Source: an uncultured Lachnospiraceae bacterium
GTDB taxonomy: Bacteria; Bacillota; Clostridia; Lachnospirales; Lachnospiraceae
Direction of reading: 5' to 3'
Length of the DNA: 45,890 nt
NCBI GenBank assembly: GCA_944381475.1
Contig: CALWLH010000066.1
Location: 1 to 45,890 of the forward strand
The notes beneath the pieces were generated by a model. The model was not told where the DNA came from. It was given only the letters and a program-made list of their open reading frames with translations, and ran no database searches. The position numbers were made by a program, and so were the translations under genes. This document shows, in pieces, positions 24,200 through 31,419 of this stretch; within the stretch, counting starts at the first letter, position 1, and every line of letters starts with the position of its first letter.

Positions 24200-24221
24200 G
24201 AAATAAAGAAAAGGAGCATTT

Positions 24222-24425
24222 ATGACCTGGGGAACAATTTTTGTTCTGGCCCTGGTTGCGGGCCTTGTTTATCTGTCAATACGAAGCATAGTGAAGGACC
24301 GAAGGGCCGGGAAGCGCACCTGCGGCGGCAACTGCGGCGCCTGTTCGGGCTGCGGCTGCGGCAGTCATATGAGTGACGAGGAGATCCTGGAGCTTGCCAG
24401 GCAGGCGGCAAAAAGGAATCCATGA
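24222..24425 (+). CDS. FeoB-associated Cys-rich membrane protein
   Basis: This 67-residue protein has one N-terminal membrane helix (about 4-22), a basic stretch (KDRRAGKR) and a Cys cluster CGGNCGACSGCGCG. This small family is nearly always found after feoB and is thought to help iron handling, possibly as a FeoC-like partner. AAGGAG lies before ATG 24222, 22 bases after feoB. Confidence 0.9.
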   Translation: MTWGTIFVLALVAGLVYLSIRSIVKDRRAGKRTCGGNCGACSGCGCGSHMSDEEILELARQAAKRNP

Positions 24426-24476
24426 CAGAAGCATGTAGATGATATGAGACAGAGATTTGCCAGAAGGGAGAAAAAC

Positions 24477-24950
24477 GTGAGGAAAGCGGCAGAAAATCAG
24501 ATGTATCAGCGGGTGGTTGCCGGGGATAATATAGATGTGCAGCGGGCGCTGGTGTATCAGAAGCTGAAGGCTCATGGATACCGGCTGACCAATCAGAGAA
24601 AGCTGATCATTGATGTGATTCTGGAACAGGACTGCTCCTGCTGCAAGGATATCTTCTATGAGGTGATTAAGCGGGATCCCACCATCGGGGTTGCAACCGT
24701 CTACCGTATGATGAAGAGCCTGGAGGAAATAGGCGCCATCGACAGAAGGCAGATGTTCAAAATCTGCTTCGATGGGGAATGCGAGAAGCCCGGCGCCTGC
24801 ACGGTTACCTTTGAGGACGGCACCAAGCTGGTGCTAAGCGCAAGGGAGTGGGCAAGAATCGTGGAGGCGGGTCTGCGCTATGCCGGCTATCTGAAGCTTG
24901 TAAAGGGGGTAGAGGTGGGCAAGTGCAGCGGCTGTGACTGTTCCCCATAG
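24477..24950 (+). CDS. Fur-family-like transcriptional regulator
   Basis: This protein of about 157 residues has a Fur-type winged helix: GYRLTNQRKLIIDVILEQ, then IGVATVYRMMKSLEEIGAIDR. The C-terminal half is unusual. I do not see the normal His-rich metal sites, and it ends with Cys clusters (CEKPGAC and KCSGCDC). It may be an iron-responsive regulator of the feo operon it closes. The start is uncertain: GTG 24477 has AAGGGAG 6 bases upstream; ATG 24444 (11 codons earlier) lacks a good site. Confidence 0.75.
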   Translation: MRKAAENQMYQRVVAGDNIDVQRALVYQKLKAHGYRLTNQRKLIIDVILEQDCSCCKDIFYEVIKRDPTIGVATVYRMMKSLEEIGAIDRRQMFKICFDGECEKPGACTVTFEDGTKLVLSAREWARIVEAGLRYAGYLKLVKGVEVGKCSGCDCSP

Positions 24951-24964
24951 CCTGTAAGGCGCAG

Positions 24965-25004
24965 GCTGCCCCTGATCCTGAAATATGCCGGGGGACAGGG
25001 CAGC
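24965..25004 (+). terminator. Hairpin after the feo operon
   Basis: GCTGCCCCTG pairs with CAGGGCAGC across a 20-base loop. T-rich stretches begin about 20 bases later (CTTTCCTTTTTCT), so it is a plausible but imperfect terminator. Confidence 0.5.
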
Positions 25005-25196
25005 GTTCAGACAGAAAGCTTTCCTTTTTCTAAAAAAAACGATTGCAAAGCCAGCCTTTATGTAGTAAAATTACTCAAAGTTACAGTTTTGGTACGTGTG
25101 TTTGATTTGAATACCATATGATCGAGATCATTACCAAGGCGAATGGCGCGGTAAATAGTGCGATTGGGGATTGACATAATTTTTACAAAAATCCAG

Positions 25197-25225
25197 TTGT
25201 TTTATTTGAAAAGATGGGGTATACT
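25197..25225 (+). promoter_or_regulatory. Promoter of short RNA or mgtE leader
   Basis: TTGTTT (25197-25202), a 17-base spacer and TATACT (25220-25225). The transcript would start near 25232. Confidence 0.5.
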
Positions 25226-25231
25226 ACAATG

Positions 25232-25288
25232 TGGTTGGCCTGTCAGAGAGGATATGAAAGCCTGCGGAGACCATCCGCAGGCTTTTTT
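25232..25288 (+). ncRNA. Possible short RNA, or attenuated leader start
   Basis: About 57 bases run from the predicted start to a strong intrinsic terminator (GCCTGCGGA / TCCGCAGGC, then TTTTTT at 25259-25288). There is no ORF. It could be a separate small RNA or the first, terminated part of the mgtE leader. Confidence 0.4.
25259..25288 (+). terminator. Strong intrinsic terminator upstream of mgtE
   Basis: AAGCCTGCGGA and TCCGCAGGCTTTTTT form a 10-pair stem with a five-base loop and a six-T tail. It sits 360 bases upstream of mgtE. Confidence 0.85.
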
Positions 25289-25390
25289 CCCCTGCTCGAT
25301 TGAGTGCGCAGTTAATTTATAGAGAATCAGACGGATTGATCTGCGTAAAAATATCTTTGACAGCTAAAAATAATTAAGAAGGAGGACTAT

Positions 25391-25507
25391 ATGGACGCGG
25401 ACAGTTGCAACAGGGACGCAATGGACATTCCCATACGCTTCAGCGGTAAGAGCGGCACGGCTGGGGCCCCGGTCTGCCCGTGCCCCTATGGCCTGAAGCG
25501 ATATTAG
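25391..25507 (+). CDS. Candidate 38-residue leader peptide upstream of mgtE
   Basis: This short frame has an excellent ribosome binding site (AAGGAGGAC, 6 bases from ATG) and ends at TAG 25505. The product begins MDADSCNRDAMDIP and contains a Pro/Cys-rich end (APVCPCPYG). Asp-rich beginnings and prolines recall ribosome-stalling or Mg2+-sensing leader peptides such as MgtL, but the sequence itself is not related by eye. It may be coincidental. Confidence 0.4.
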   Translation: MDADSCNRDAMDIPIRFSGKSGTAGAPVCPCPYGLKRY

Positions 25508-25653
25508 AACCCTTGTGTCTCTCTGAACATGAATGCCCGATGGAGAGATACTGGAAACAGATACGCCGGCGTCTCTCTGAAAAAGAAAGAGATACGCCGG
25601 CGAAATTTGTTCCGGTGTTTCTCTAAGCAGGATTTAAGAAAGGAGAGATACTC
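25508..25653 (+). promoter_or_regulatory. Structured leader with serial hairpins controlling mgtE
   Basis: Three T-rich segments (GTGTCTCTCT, GCGTCTCTCT near 25569, GTGTTTCTCT near 25615) alternate with three purine-rich segments (GGAGAGATAC, AAGAGATACGCC, GGAGAGATAC). Neighbouring partners can pair. The middle pair adds CCGGCG for 12 pairs. The last hairpin covers the mgtE ribosome binding site GGAGAG. Alternative pairing among the repeats could switch translation. Confidence 0.55.
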
Positions 25654-27009
25654 ATGACAGACGCATTGGAGACATTAAAGAAAAGCATCATAAAGCTGAC
25701 AGAGGAAAAAAAGTATTCAACTTTAAGAGATATTTTGTCCACTATGAATGCGGCGGATATCGCGGCACTTTTCGAGGAAGATATTCCAGAGAGCGTGCTG
25801 CCGCTGCTGTTTCGGCTATTGCCAAAAGAACTGGCTGCGGATACCTTTGTGGAGATGAGTCCGGACACCCAGGAGCTTCTGATCAAGGGCTTTTCAGACA
25901 GCGAGCTGAAGGAAGTGGTTGACGAGCTCTATGTGGATGATGCGGTGGATATCGTGGAGGAGATGCCTGCGAATGTGGTAAAGCGTATCCTGACCCAGGC
26001 GGATCCGGAGAAGCGCCGTATGATCAATGACATCTTAAAATATCCGGAGGACAGCGCCGGAAGCATCATGACTACGGAGTTTGTGGAGCTTCGCCCCCAC
26101 ATGACGGTGCAGGACGCCATCCTTCACATTCGGCGCTGCGGTATCACAAAGGAGACCATCAATACCTGCTACATCTGTGAAAAGGACAGAAGGCTCATCG
26201 GTATGGTCACCATCCAGGACCTGATCCTGGGGGAGGATAACGTCACCATGGAGGAGCTGATGGACGGGGTAATATCCGTGGGAACCATGGAGGATCAGGA
26301 GTCCGTGGCCCAGCTCTTTGGAAAGTATGACTTTCTTGCCATGCCGGTGGTGGACGGCGAGGGAAGACTTGTGGGTATCGTAACCGTGGATGACGTGCTG
26401 GACGTTTTAGAGGAGGAAACCACGGAGGATATTGAGAAGATGAGCGCCATCGTCCCTGCTGATAAGCCCTACTTAAAGCAGACCACCTTTGAGCTTTGGA
26501 AGAGCCGCATACCCTGGCTGCTTCTTTTAATGCTCTCCTCCACCTTTACCAGCATGATACTCATGCATTTTGAAAATGAACTGGCACAGTATATGATACT
26601 CACCGCCTACATCCCCATGCTCATGGGCACTGGCGGAAACTCCGGAGGACAGTCCTCCGTAACTGTTATCCGAGGCATCTCCTTAAATGAGGTGGAGTTT
26701 TCGGATATATTCAGGGTGCTCTGGAAGGAAATCCGGGTGGCGGTGCTTTGCGGTATAACCCTGGCAGTCTGTAATTTTGTTAAGCTCCTGCTCTTTGACC
26801 GTCTGGAGGTTTTGGAGGCTGCCACCATCTGCGTAAGCCTGGTGGTTACGGTGCTCTTTGCAAAGGTGGTGGGCTGTACCCTGCCCCTTTTTGCGAAAAA
26901 AATGGGCTTTGACCCGGCGGTTATGGCAAGCCCCTTTATCACAACAATAGTGGATGCGGTGTCCCTTCTAATATATTTCCAGTTTGCCAAGTCGATTTTG
27001 GGAATATAA
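25654..27009 (+). CDS. mgtE: Magnesium transporter MgtE
   Basis: This 451-residue channel-like Mg2+ transporter has an N-terminal superhelical domain (about 1-125; AADIAALFEEDIPE), paired CBS domains (about 130-250; EDSAGSIMTTEFVEL and VGIVTVDDVLDVLEEE), a plug helix (EETTEDIEKMSAI) and five membrane helices (about 285-450). The signature PMLMGTGGNSGGQSSVTVIRG and the Asp in TTIVDAVSLLIYF are present. The length is typical. ATG 25654 follows GGAGAGATACTC, whose ribosome binding site can be hidden by the leader. Confidence 0.97.
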   Translation: MTDALETLKKSIIKLTEEKKYSTLRDILSTMNAADIAALFEEDIPESVLPLLFRLLPKELAADTFVEMSPDTQELLIKGFSDSELKEVVDELYVDDAVDIVEEMPANVVKRILTQADPEKRRMINDILKYPEDSAGSIMTTEFVELRPHMTVQDAILHIRRCGITKETINTCYICEKDRRLIGMVTIQDLILGEDNVTMEELMDGVISVGTMEDQESVAQLFGKYDFLAMPVVDGEGRLVGIVTVDDVLDVLEEETTEDIEKMSAIVPADKPYLKQTTFELWKSRIPWLLLLMLSSTFTSMILMHFENELAQYMILTAYIPMLMGTGGNSGGQSSVTVIRGISLNEVEFSDIFRVLWKEIRVAVLCGITLAVCNFVKLLLFDRLEVLEAATICVSLVVTVLFAKVVGCTLPLFAKKMGFDPAVMASPFITTIVDAVSLLIYFQFAKSILGI

Positions 27010-27033
27010 ATGTAATAAATCCTTAGAAATTTC

Positions 27034-27062
27034 TTGAAAATATGATAAATGTAGTTTATACT
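27034..27062 (+). promoter_or_regulatory. serS: serS promoter
   Basis: TTGAAA (27034-27039), a 17-base spacer and TATACT (27057-27062), about 105 bases before serS. It lies immediately before and partly within the mgtE terminator hairpin. Confidence 0.7.
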
Positions 27063-27063
27063 T

Positions 27064-27101
27064 GGCTTTATCGCTGGATGTCGGTAAAGCCATTTTTATT
27101 T
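27064..27101 (+). terminator. Terminator after mgtE
   Basis: GGCTTTATCG pairs with CGGTAAAGCC around an eight-base loop, followed by ATTTTTATTT. Transcripts from the promoter at 27034-27062 start inside the 5' arm, so the hairpin would stop only mgtE read-through. Confidence 0.75.
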
Positions 27102-27166
27102 CAGGACTTTGCCCATATGCAGGAGGAAGGACCGTATATTACGAAAATAAACAGTTGGAGGATGCC

Positions 27167-28459
27167 ATGTTAGATATCAGATTTGTCCGGGAGAATCCGG
27201 ATATCGTCAAGCAGAACATTAAGAATAAATTTCAGGATGCAAAGCTCCCCCTGGTGGATGAGGTGGTTGAGCTGGACAAGAAAAACCGCGCCATCAAGCA
27301 GGAAGTGGAGGAGCTGAGGGCAAAGAGAAATAAGTTAAGCAAGCAGATTGGCGCCCTCATGGGTCAGGGAAAGAAGGAGGAGGCGGAGGCCGTAAAGCTT
27401 CAGATCGCTGCAGACGCTGACCGAATCAATATGCTCTCAGAGGAGGAGAGGCAGGTTGAGGCGGATTTAAAGACAAAGATGATGATGATCCCAAATATTA
27501 TTGACCCCTCTGTTCCCATCGGAAAAGATGACAGCGAGAATGTGGAGGTGCAAAGATACGGGGAACCGGTGGTTCCGGATTTTGACATCCCCTATCACAC
27601 CGAGATCATGGAGCGGTTTCACGGGATCGACCTGGATGCCGCCAGACGGGTCGCTGGAAACGGCTTTTACTATTTGCTGGGAGATATCGCCAGGCTCCAC
27701 TCTGCGGTGATATCCTATGCGAGAGATTTTATGATTGACCGGGGCTTTACCTACTGCGTCCCTCCCTTCATGATTCGCTCCGATGTGGTCACCGGGGTGA
27801 TGAGCTTTGCGGAGATGGATGCCATGATGTATAAGATCGAGGGGGAGGATCTGTACCTGATCGGTACCAGCGAGCACTCCATGATCGGCCGCTTTATCGG
27901 TCAGATGTTAAAGGAGGAGGAGCTTCCCCTGACGCTCACCAGCTACAGCCCCTGCTTCAGGAAGGAGAAGGGCGCCCACGGCATTGAGGAGCGGGGTGTA
28001 TACCGGATTCATCAGTTTGAAAAGCAGGAGATGATCGTGGTATGCAGGCCGGAGGAGAGCCCCATGTGGTTTGACAGGCTGTGGCAGAACACGGTGGATT
28101 TGTTCCGCTCCCTGGATATCCCGGTGCGGACGCTGGAGTGCTGCTCTGGCGACCTGGCGGACTTAAAGGTAAAGAGCGTGGATGTGGAGGCATGGAGCCC
28201 CAGACAGAAGAATTATTTTGAGGTGGGAAGCTGCTCCAATTTAGGAGACGCCCAGGCCAGGAGACTGCAAATCCGTGTAACCGGCGAGAAGGGAAAGTAT
28301 CTGGCCCACACCCTGAACAACACGGTGGTAGCGCCGCCCCGAATGCTCATCGCGTTTTTGGAGAACAATCTGAGGGAGGACGGCAGCGTGGCCATCCCCA
28401 AGGCCCTCCAGCCATATATGGGTGGAAAAACAGAAATCAGGCAGACCTCAAAGGAGTAG
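27167..28459 (+). CDS. serS: Seryl-tRNA synthetase
   Basis: This 430-residue class II enzyme charges tRNA-Ser. The N-terminal coiled-coil arm (about 28-100; ELDKKNRAIKQEVEELRAKR) and the core TSEHSMIG, FRKEKGAHGIEERGVYRIHQFEKQEM (motif 2) are clear. Motif 3 is unusual, reading HTLNNTVVAPPRMLIAFLEN where most bacteria have a GxAVGRT-type text, and CSNLGDAQARRLQIRV is used before it. ATG 27167 follows TTGGAGGA; an upstream TTG would add 35 residues of non-homologous sequence. Confidence 0.93.
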   Translation: MLDIRFVRENPDIVKQNIKNKFQDAKLPLVDEVVELDKKNRAIKQEVEELRAKRNKLSKQIGALMGQGKKEEAEAVKLQIAADADRINMLSEEERQVEADLKTKMMMIPNIIDPSVPIGKDDSENVEVQRYGEPVVPDFDIPYHTEIMERFHGIDLDAARRVAGNGFYYLLGDIARLHSAVISYARDFMIDRGFTYCVPPFMIRSDVVTGVMSFAEMDAMMYKIEGEDLYLIGTSEHSMIGRFIGQMLKEEELPLTLTSYSPCFRKEKGAHGIEERGVYRIHQFEKQEMIVVCRPEESPMWFDRLWQNTVDLFRSLDIPVRTLECCSGDLADLKVKSVDVEAWSPRQKNYFEVGSCSNLGDAQARRLQIRVTGEKGKYLAHTLNNTVVAPPRMLIAFLENNLREDGSVAIPKALQPYMGGKTEIRQTSKE

Positions 28460-28462
28460 ACC

Positions 28463-29341
28463 TTGCACAGCTATTTAAGAGCAATTGGATTTTCAAAAAT
28501 AGACACACGGGCGAAGGAGTGGAGTCTTACGGACAGCCTCATCGGAAGCGCGGATGAGACGGTTTCCTTTAAAATGGATGCGGATACATCCCTGATTATT
28601 TATAAGAAGCATGTGGCTCCCGGCTGCGGCGTGACCCTGGTGGGAGGCCGGTCCGGGGAAGAGTTCCGGCTGGATTATTACTTTCCCTATATGGAGACGG
28701 AGCTGGTAACCAGCACCGATGCCTGTGAGGTGACCAGGAAGGGCGGTGAAGATTCCTACCTGGTTTCCAGCGAGGACAGCCGCTTCGGGGTCACAACCAT
28801 CTTTCACCTGACGAATCTGGCGGATTTCTTTAAAAAGAGATTGAAGCTGGATGAAACCTATCCGGTCAGAAAGAGCTGCATGACGGGACTGGCCACCTCC
28901 GCGCGGGTGCTTCTTCCTGTGGTAAAGACTGAGGAGCAGATCCAGGAGCAGAAGCTCAGGAACAGAAAACGCGCCCGGCTTTTGCAGGAAGCCCGTTCCG
29001 GGGATGAGGACGCCATGGAGGAGCTGACCAACCAGGAGATGGAAACCATCGGCGTGGTAAACCAGCGAATCTTTCAGGACGATTTGTACAGCGTCATCGA
29101 CAGCTTTTTCATGCCCTATGGGGTGGAATGCGATCAGTATATGCTGATGGGAGAGATCTTAAAGGTGGAGGAGCTGACAAATGCCCTCACCGGGGAACGG
29201 TTCTACCGAATATCCGTGCGCGCCAATGATATCGAGGTGACCGTGGGGGTTCTGGCGGCTGACCTGGTCGGCGCCCCTAAGCCTGGCAGACGCATAAAAT
29301 GCCAGGTATGGCTCCAGGGAACAGTGGAATTTCTTAATTAG
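28463..29341 (+). CDS. DUF3881-like protein of unknown function
   Basis: This 292-residue cytoplasmic protein begins at TTG 28463 (MHSYLRAIGFSKI) with AAGGAG seven bases upstream, three bases after the serS stop. The opening and the VKTEEQIQEQKLRNRKRARLLQEARSGDEDAMEEL region match my memory of the DUF3881 family of Lachnospiraceae. The C-terminal third is beta-rich (RISVRANDIEVTVGVLAADL). Probably co-transcribed with serS. The function is unknown. Confidence 0.75.
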   Translation: MHSYLRAIGFSKIDTRAKEWSLTDSLIGSADETVSFKMDADTSLIIYKKHVAPGCGVTLVGGRSGEEFRLDYYFPYMETELVTSTDACEVTRKGGEDSYLVSSEDSRFGVTTIFHLTNLADFFKKRLKLDETYPVRKSCMTGLATSARVLLPVVKTEEQIQEQKLRNRKRARLLQEARSGDEDAMEELTNQEMETIGVVNQRIFQDDLYSVIDSFFMPYGVECDQYMLMGEILKVEELTNALTGERFYRISVRANDIEVTVGVLAADLVGAPKPGRRIKCQVWLQGTVEFLN

Positions 29342-29453
29342 ATATTAATCTAAAGAAGAAATTCAATGATTTTGCATATTGGGCATAGTTCCCAGGATAT
29401 CTTTTACATATTTGTCACAAAAATATTAAAAAGTTCCGAAAAAAACTATTGCA

Positions 29454-29482
29454 TTTTGTCCAGGTTTCGATTATAATCACGA
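29454..29482 (+). promoter_or_regulatory. Promoter of surface protein gene 1
   Basis: TTGCAT, a 17-base spacer and TATAAT, followed by GGAGGA before the start codon. The same arrangement with nearly the same -35 and spacer start (TTGCATTTT) recurs before the next two genes. Confidence 0.7.
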
Positions 29483-29512
29483 TAACAATATTTCCACAAG
29501 GAGGAAAACACT

Positions 29513-30265
29513 ATGAATTTTAAGAAGATTATGGCTGGCGTTTTAGCTGGCTCTATGGCAGCGGTGATGGCTGTACCAGTATTTGCTGATGGCGAGGAAG
29601 AATATAGCGCTTATTTTTGCTTCCAGACCCCTAAGTATTCTTTCCGTAATGCCTGTGATGATGCCAGCTATGGCATAAACGGTACCAGCAATACAGCAGA
29701 GATCAACTATTCTGTAGTACATGCATGGGATGCAGAGAATAACCTGATTTCTGCACCGGGAACCTTTACAGATGTTGCATTTACAGGCGATGGTACATAC
29801 ACTGTATCTGTATCAGGCTTGGACTGGAGCGCAGAAGAGTTTGGCGATGCTCCTTACAACCTTCTGTTTCTGAGCACAAGCATTCCCGTGGATGCCCTGA
29901 ATAATGAAGATTTCTCCATTACAATTGATGAGTTTACAATTGATGGGGAGCCTTTTGAGCTGAATCAAGATATGATTCTCAACAACTGGGAGGATGTGGC
30001 ACCTGACGCTGAGACTACGACAGGTATTCAGGTAAGCATTCAGAATATGTGGGATGACAATGCTGACATTGGAAGCTACGACACCAGCGCATCTGAGATG
30101 TCCATTACCTTTACCGTTTCTGGTTTGGATAACTATGAGGGCGCTCCTACTGTAGCGGCTAATGTTTCCGCAGGCACTGGCGATGTAGCTCCTGTTGCTT
30201 ATCTTGCAGCCATCGTTGCTGTAGCAGGCGTTGCTATGGTAGCTTCCAAGAAGGTTCGCGCTTAA
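29513..30265 (+). CDS. Secreted C-terminally anchored protein 1
   Basis: This 250-residue protein has a signal peptide (MNFKKIMAG ... PVFADG, cleavage near residue 26) and a beta-rich middle of about 190 residues without a recognised family. The C-terminal anchor reads TGDVAPVAYLAA, then a hydrophobic stretch and SKKVRA. The tail resembles a degenerate sortase or cell-surface signal (TGD, hydrophobic span, basic end). It is the first of three related genes with the same tail but different middles. Confidence 0.75.
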   Translation: MNFKKIMAGVLAGSMAAVMAVPVFADGEEEYSAYFCFQTPKYSFRNACDDASYGINGTSNTAEINYSVVHAWDAENNLISAPGTFTDVAFTGDGTYTVSVSGLDWSAEEFGDAPYNLLFLSTSIPVDALNNEDFSITIDEFTIDGEPFELNQDMILNNWEDVAPDAETTTGIQVSIQNMWDDNADIGSYDTSASEMSITFTVSGLDNYEGAPTVAANVSAGTGDVAPVAYLAAIVAVAGVAMVASKKVRA

Positions 30266-30291
30266 TCAGCGTGCAGTTTGACATTTGAGTG

Positions 30292-30327
30292 AAAGGGATC
30301 CTATGGCCGACATGGGGTTCCTTTTTT
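30292..30327 (+). terminator. Terminator after surface protein gene 1
   Basis: AAAGGGATCC pairs with GGGGTTCCTTT (two wobble pairs) and ends in TTTTTT. Confidence 0.7.
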
Positions 30328-30449
30328 AGAACTGTACGCCATGGCCCTGCGGGCTTTATGGACTGGAGGGGGCATGGAGGGAATATCCCAAATGCGGGAT
30401 CTGAGAAAGATTTCCAAAATGTTAAAAGCTGTCAAATGAAATTAAAAAA

Positions 30450-30478
30450 AGTGTTGCATTTTATGGAACAAAGTGTTA
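30450..30478 (+). promoter_or_regulatory. Promoter of surface protein gene 2
   Basis: TTGCAT, 17 bases, TATCAT, matching the promoter of gene 1 in layout and in the TTGCATTTT text. Confidence 0.65.
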
Positions 30479-30514
30479 TCATGCAGTTATAATATCCAAA
30501 AGGAGGGATTGAAC

Positions 30515-31126
30515 ATGAATTTTAAGAAAGTTTTAGTTGGCGTAGCAGCTGGCGCTATGGTAGCGGCCATGGGTGTTACAGCATTTGCTGAGCCTGTTTA
30601 CTATTCAGATGATTCTTATGATTGGGAGGCAGACGGTATCGACACATCTGTTATTAAGATGGCCACATTGGTTGATGAGACTGTAGCAGATGCAGAGATT
30701 TCTTCATTTACCTATGATCTCACATGCGGTGCAGACGTTAACTTTAATGAGTACTCCTATGTGATCTTCTATGTAACAGTTGACGGTGAGTCTACAGCAT
30801 ATAAGGTACAGGGTATTGGCGCTTCTACACCTTTTGCGGAGTATGCTTCTGATGAGTGGACAAACGGTTTTACTATTACTGGCGCTACACTGACCTTGGA
30901 TGCTCCCATTGCTGCAGGTTCTACATATAAGGTAGAGGCATTTACTCAGTCTTGGTCTGGTGCTGCAAATGAGGTTTATGATGTGACCATTGCAACAGGC
31001 GCGTCTGATTCTGCAGAGGATGACGGTTCGGCTGACACTGCTGACGTTGCACCCGTAGCTTATCTTGCAGCGGTTGTTGCTGTAGCAGGTGTTGCTATGG
31101 TGGCTTCCAAGAAGGCTCGCGCTTAG
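30515..31126 (+). CDS. Secreted C-terminally anchored protein 2
   Basis: This 203-residue protein has a signal peptide (MNFKKVLVG ... TAFAEP) and a beta-type middle of about 145 residues. Its tail, TADVAPVAYLAA followed by a hydrophobic span and SKKARA, is almost identical to that of gene 1. The signal peptide also resembles gene 1, so the ends are shared while the centre differs. ATG 30515 follows AAGGAGGG; an upstream ATG at 30473 lies in the promoter region and is rejected. Confidence 0.75.
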   Translation: MNFKKVLVGVAAGAMVAAMGVTAFAEPVYYSDDSYDWEADGIDTSVIKMATLVDETVADAEISSFTYDLTCGADVNFNEYSYVIFYVTVDGESTAYKVQGIGASTPFAEYASDEWTNGFTITGATLTLDAPIAAGSTYKVEAFTQSWSGAANEVYDVTIATGASDSAEDDGSADTADVAPVAYLAAVVAVAGVAMVASKKARA

Positions 31127-31151
31127 TTTTGATGCATGAATCGAACATACA

Positions 31152-31188
31152 AAAGACAGGGGACAGGCGTCTGCTCCCCTGTCTTTTT
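31152..31188 (+). terminator. Terminator after surface protein gene 2
   Basis: AAAGACAGGGGA pairs perfectly with TCCCCTGTCTTT and ends in TTTTT. Confidence 0.9.
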
Positions 31189-31189
31189 G

Positions 31190-31256
31190 AGTGATAAGCC
31201 CATCAAGCGGCCGGCAGCACCTGCCTCATGCGAAGCATTATATTGGCAGGTGCTTT
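31190..31256. repeat. Intergenic repeat module 1, second copy
   Basis: GCACCTGCCTCATGCGAAGCATTATATTGGCAGGTGC repeats the hairpin pair and inner ATGCGAAGCAT of 2602-2667 with a few changes. It also shares the preceding GATAAGCC ... AAGCGGCCG text. It lies just after a terminator and before the promoter of surface gene 3. Confidence 0.7.
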
Positions 31257-31344
31257 GTGAGGATGTAACGCAATCATTCTGCTTTTTAGCAGCGCGGTGA
31301 AACAGGAGTTAAAAGCCACATTTTTACTAAAAAATATTAAAAAA

Positions 31345-31373
31345 ATGATTGCAATTTTGTTACACGTGTGTTA
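31345..31373 (+). promoter_or_regulatory. Promoter of surface protein gene 3
   Basis: TTGCAA, 17 bases, TATCAT, again with a TTGCAATTTTG-type start as in genes 1 and 2. Confidence 0.65.
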
Positions 31374-31419
31374 TCATTGGGACATGTATTAACTAAAACA
31401 CATTTTAGGAGGGAATAAA

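Noticed and set aside
25391-25507. M-box (Mg2+) riboswitch in front of mgtE
   Set aside because: Some words resemble M-box text (CTATATGGA, GACGCAATGG), but the conserved GGTGAGGCTCCT segment is not visible; without a covariance search I do not call it, though it remains possible.
25535-25653. CRISPR-like array from the repeated GAGAGATAC / TCTCTC units
   Set aside because: Units are only about 10 bases, irregularly spaced, and alternate in orientation; they form hairpins rather than repeat-spacer structure.
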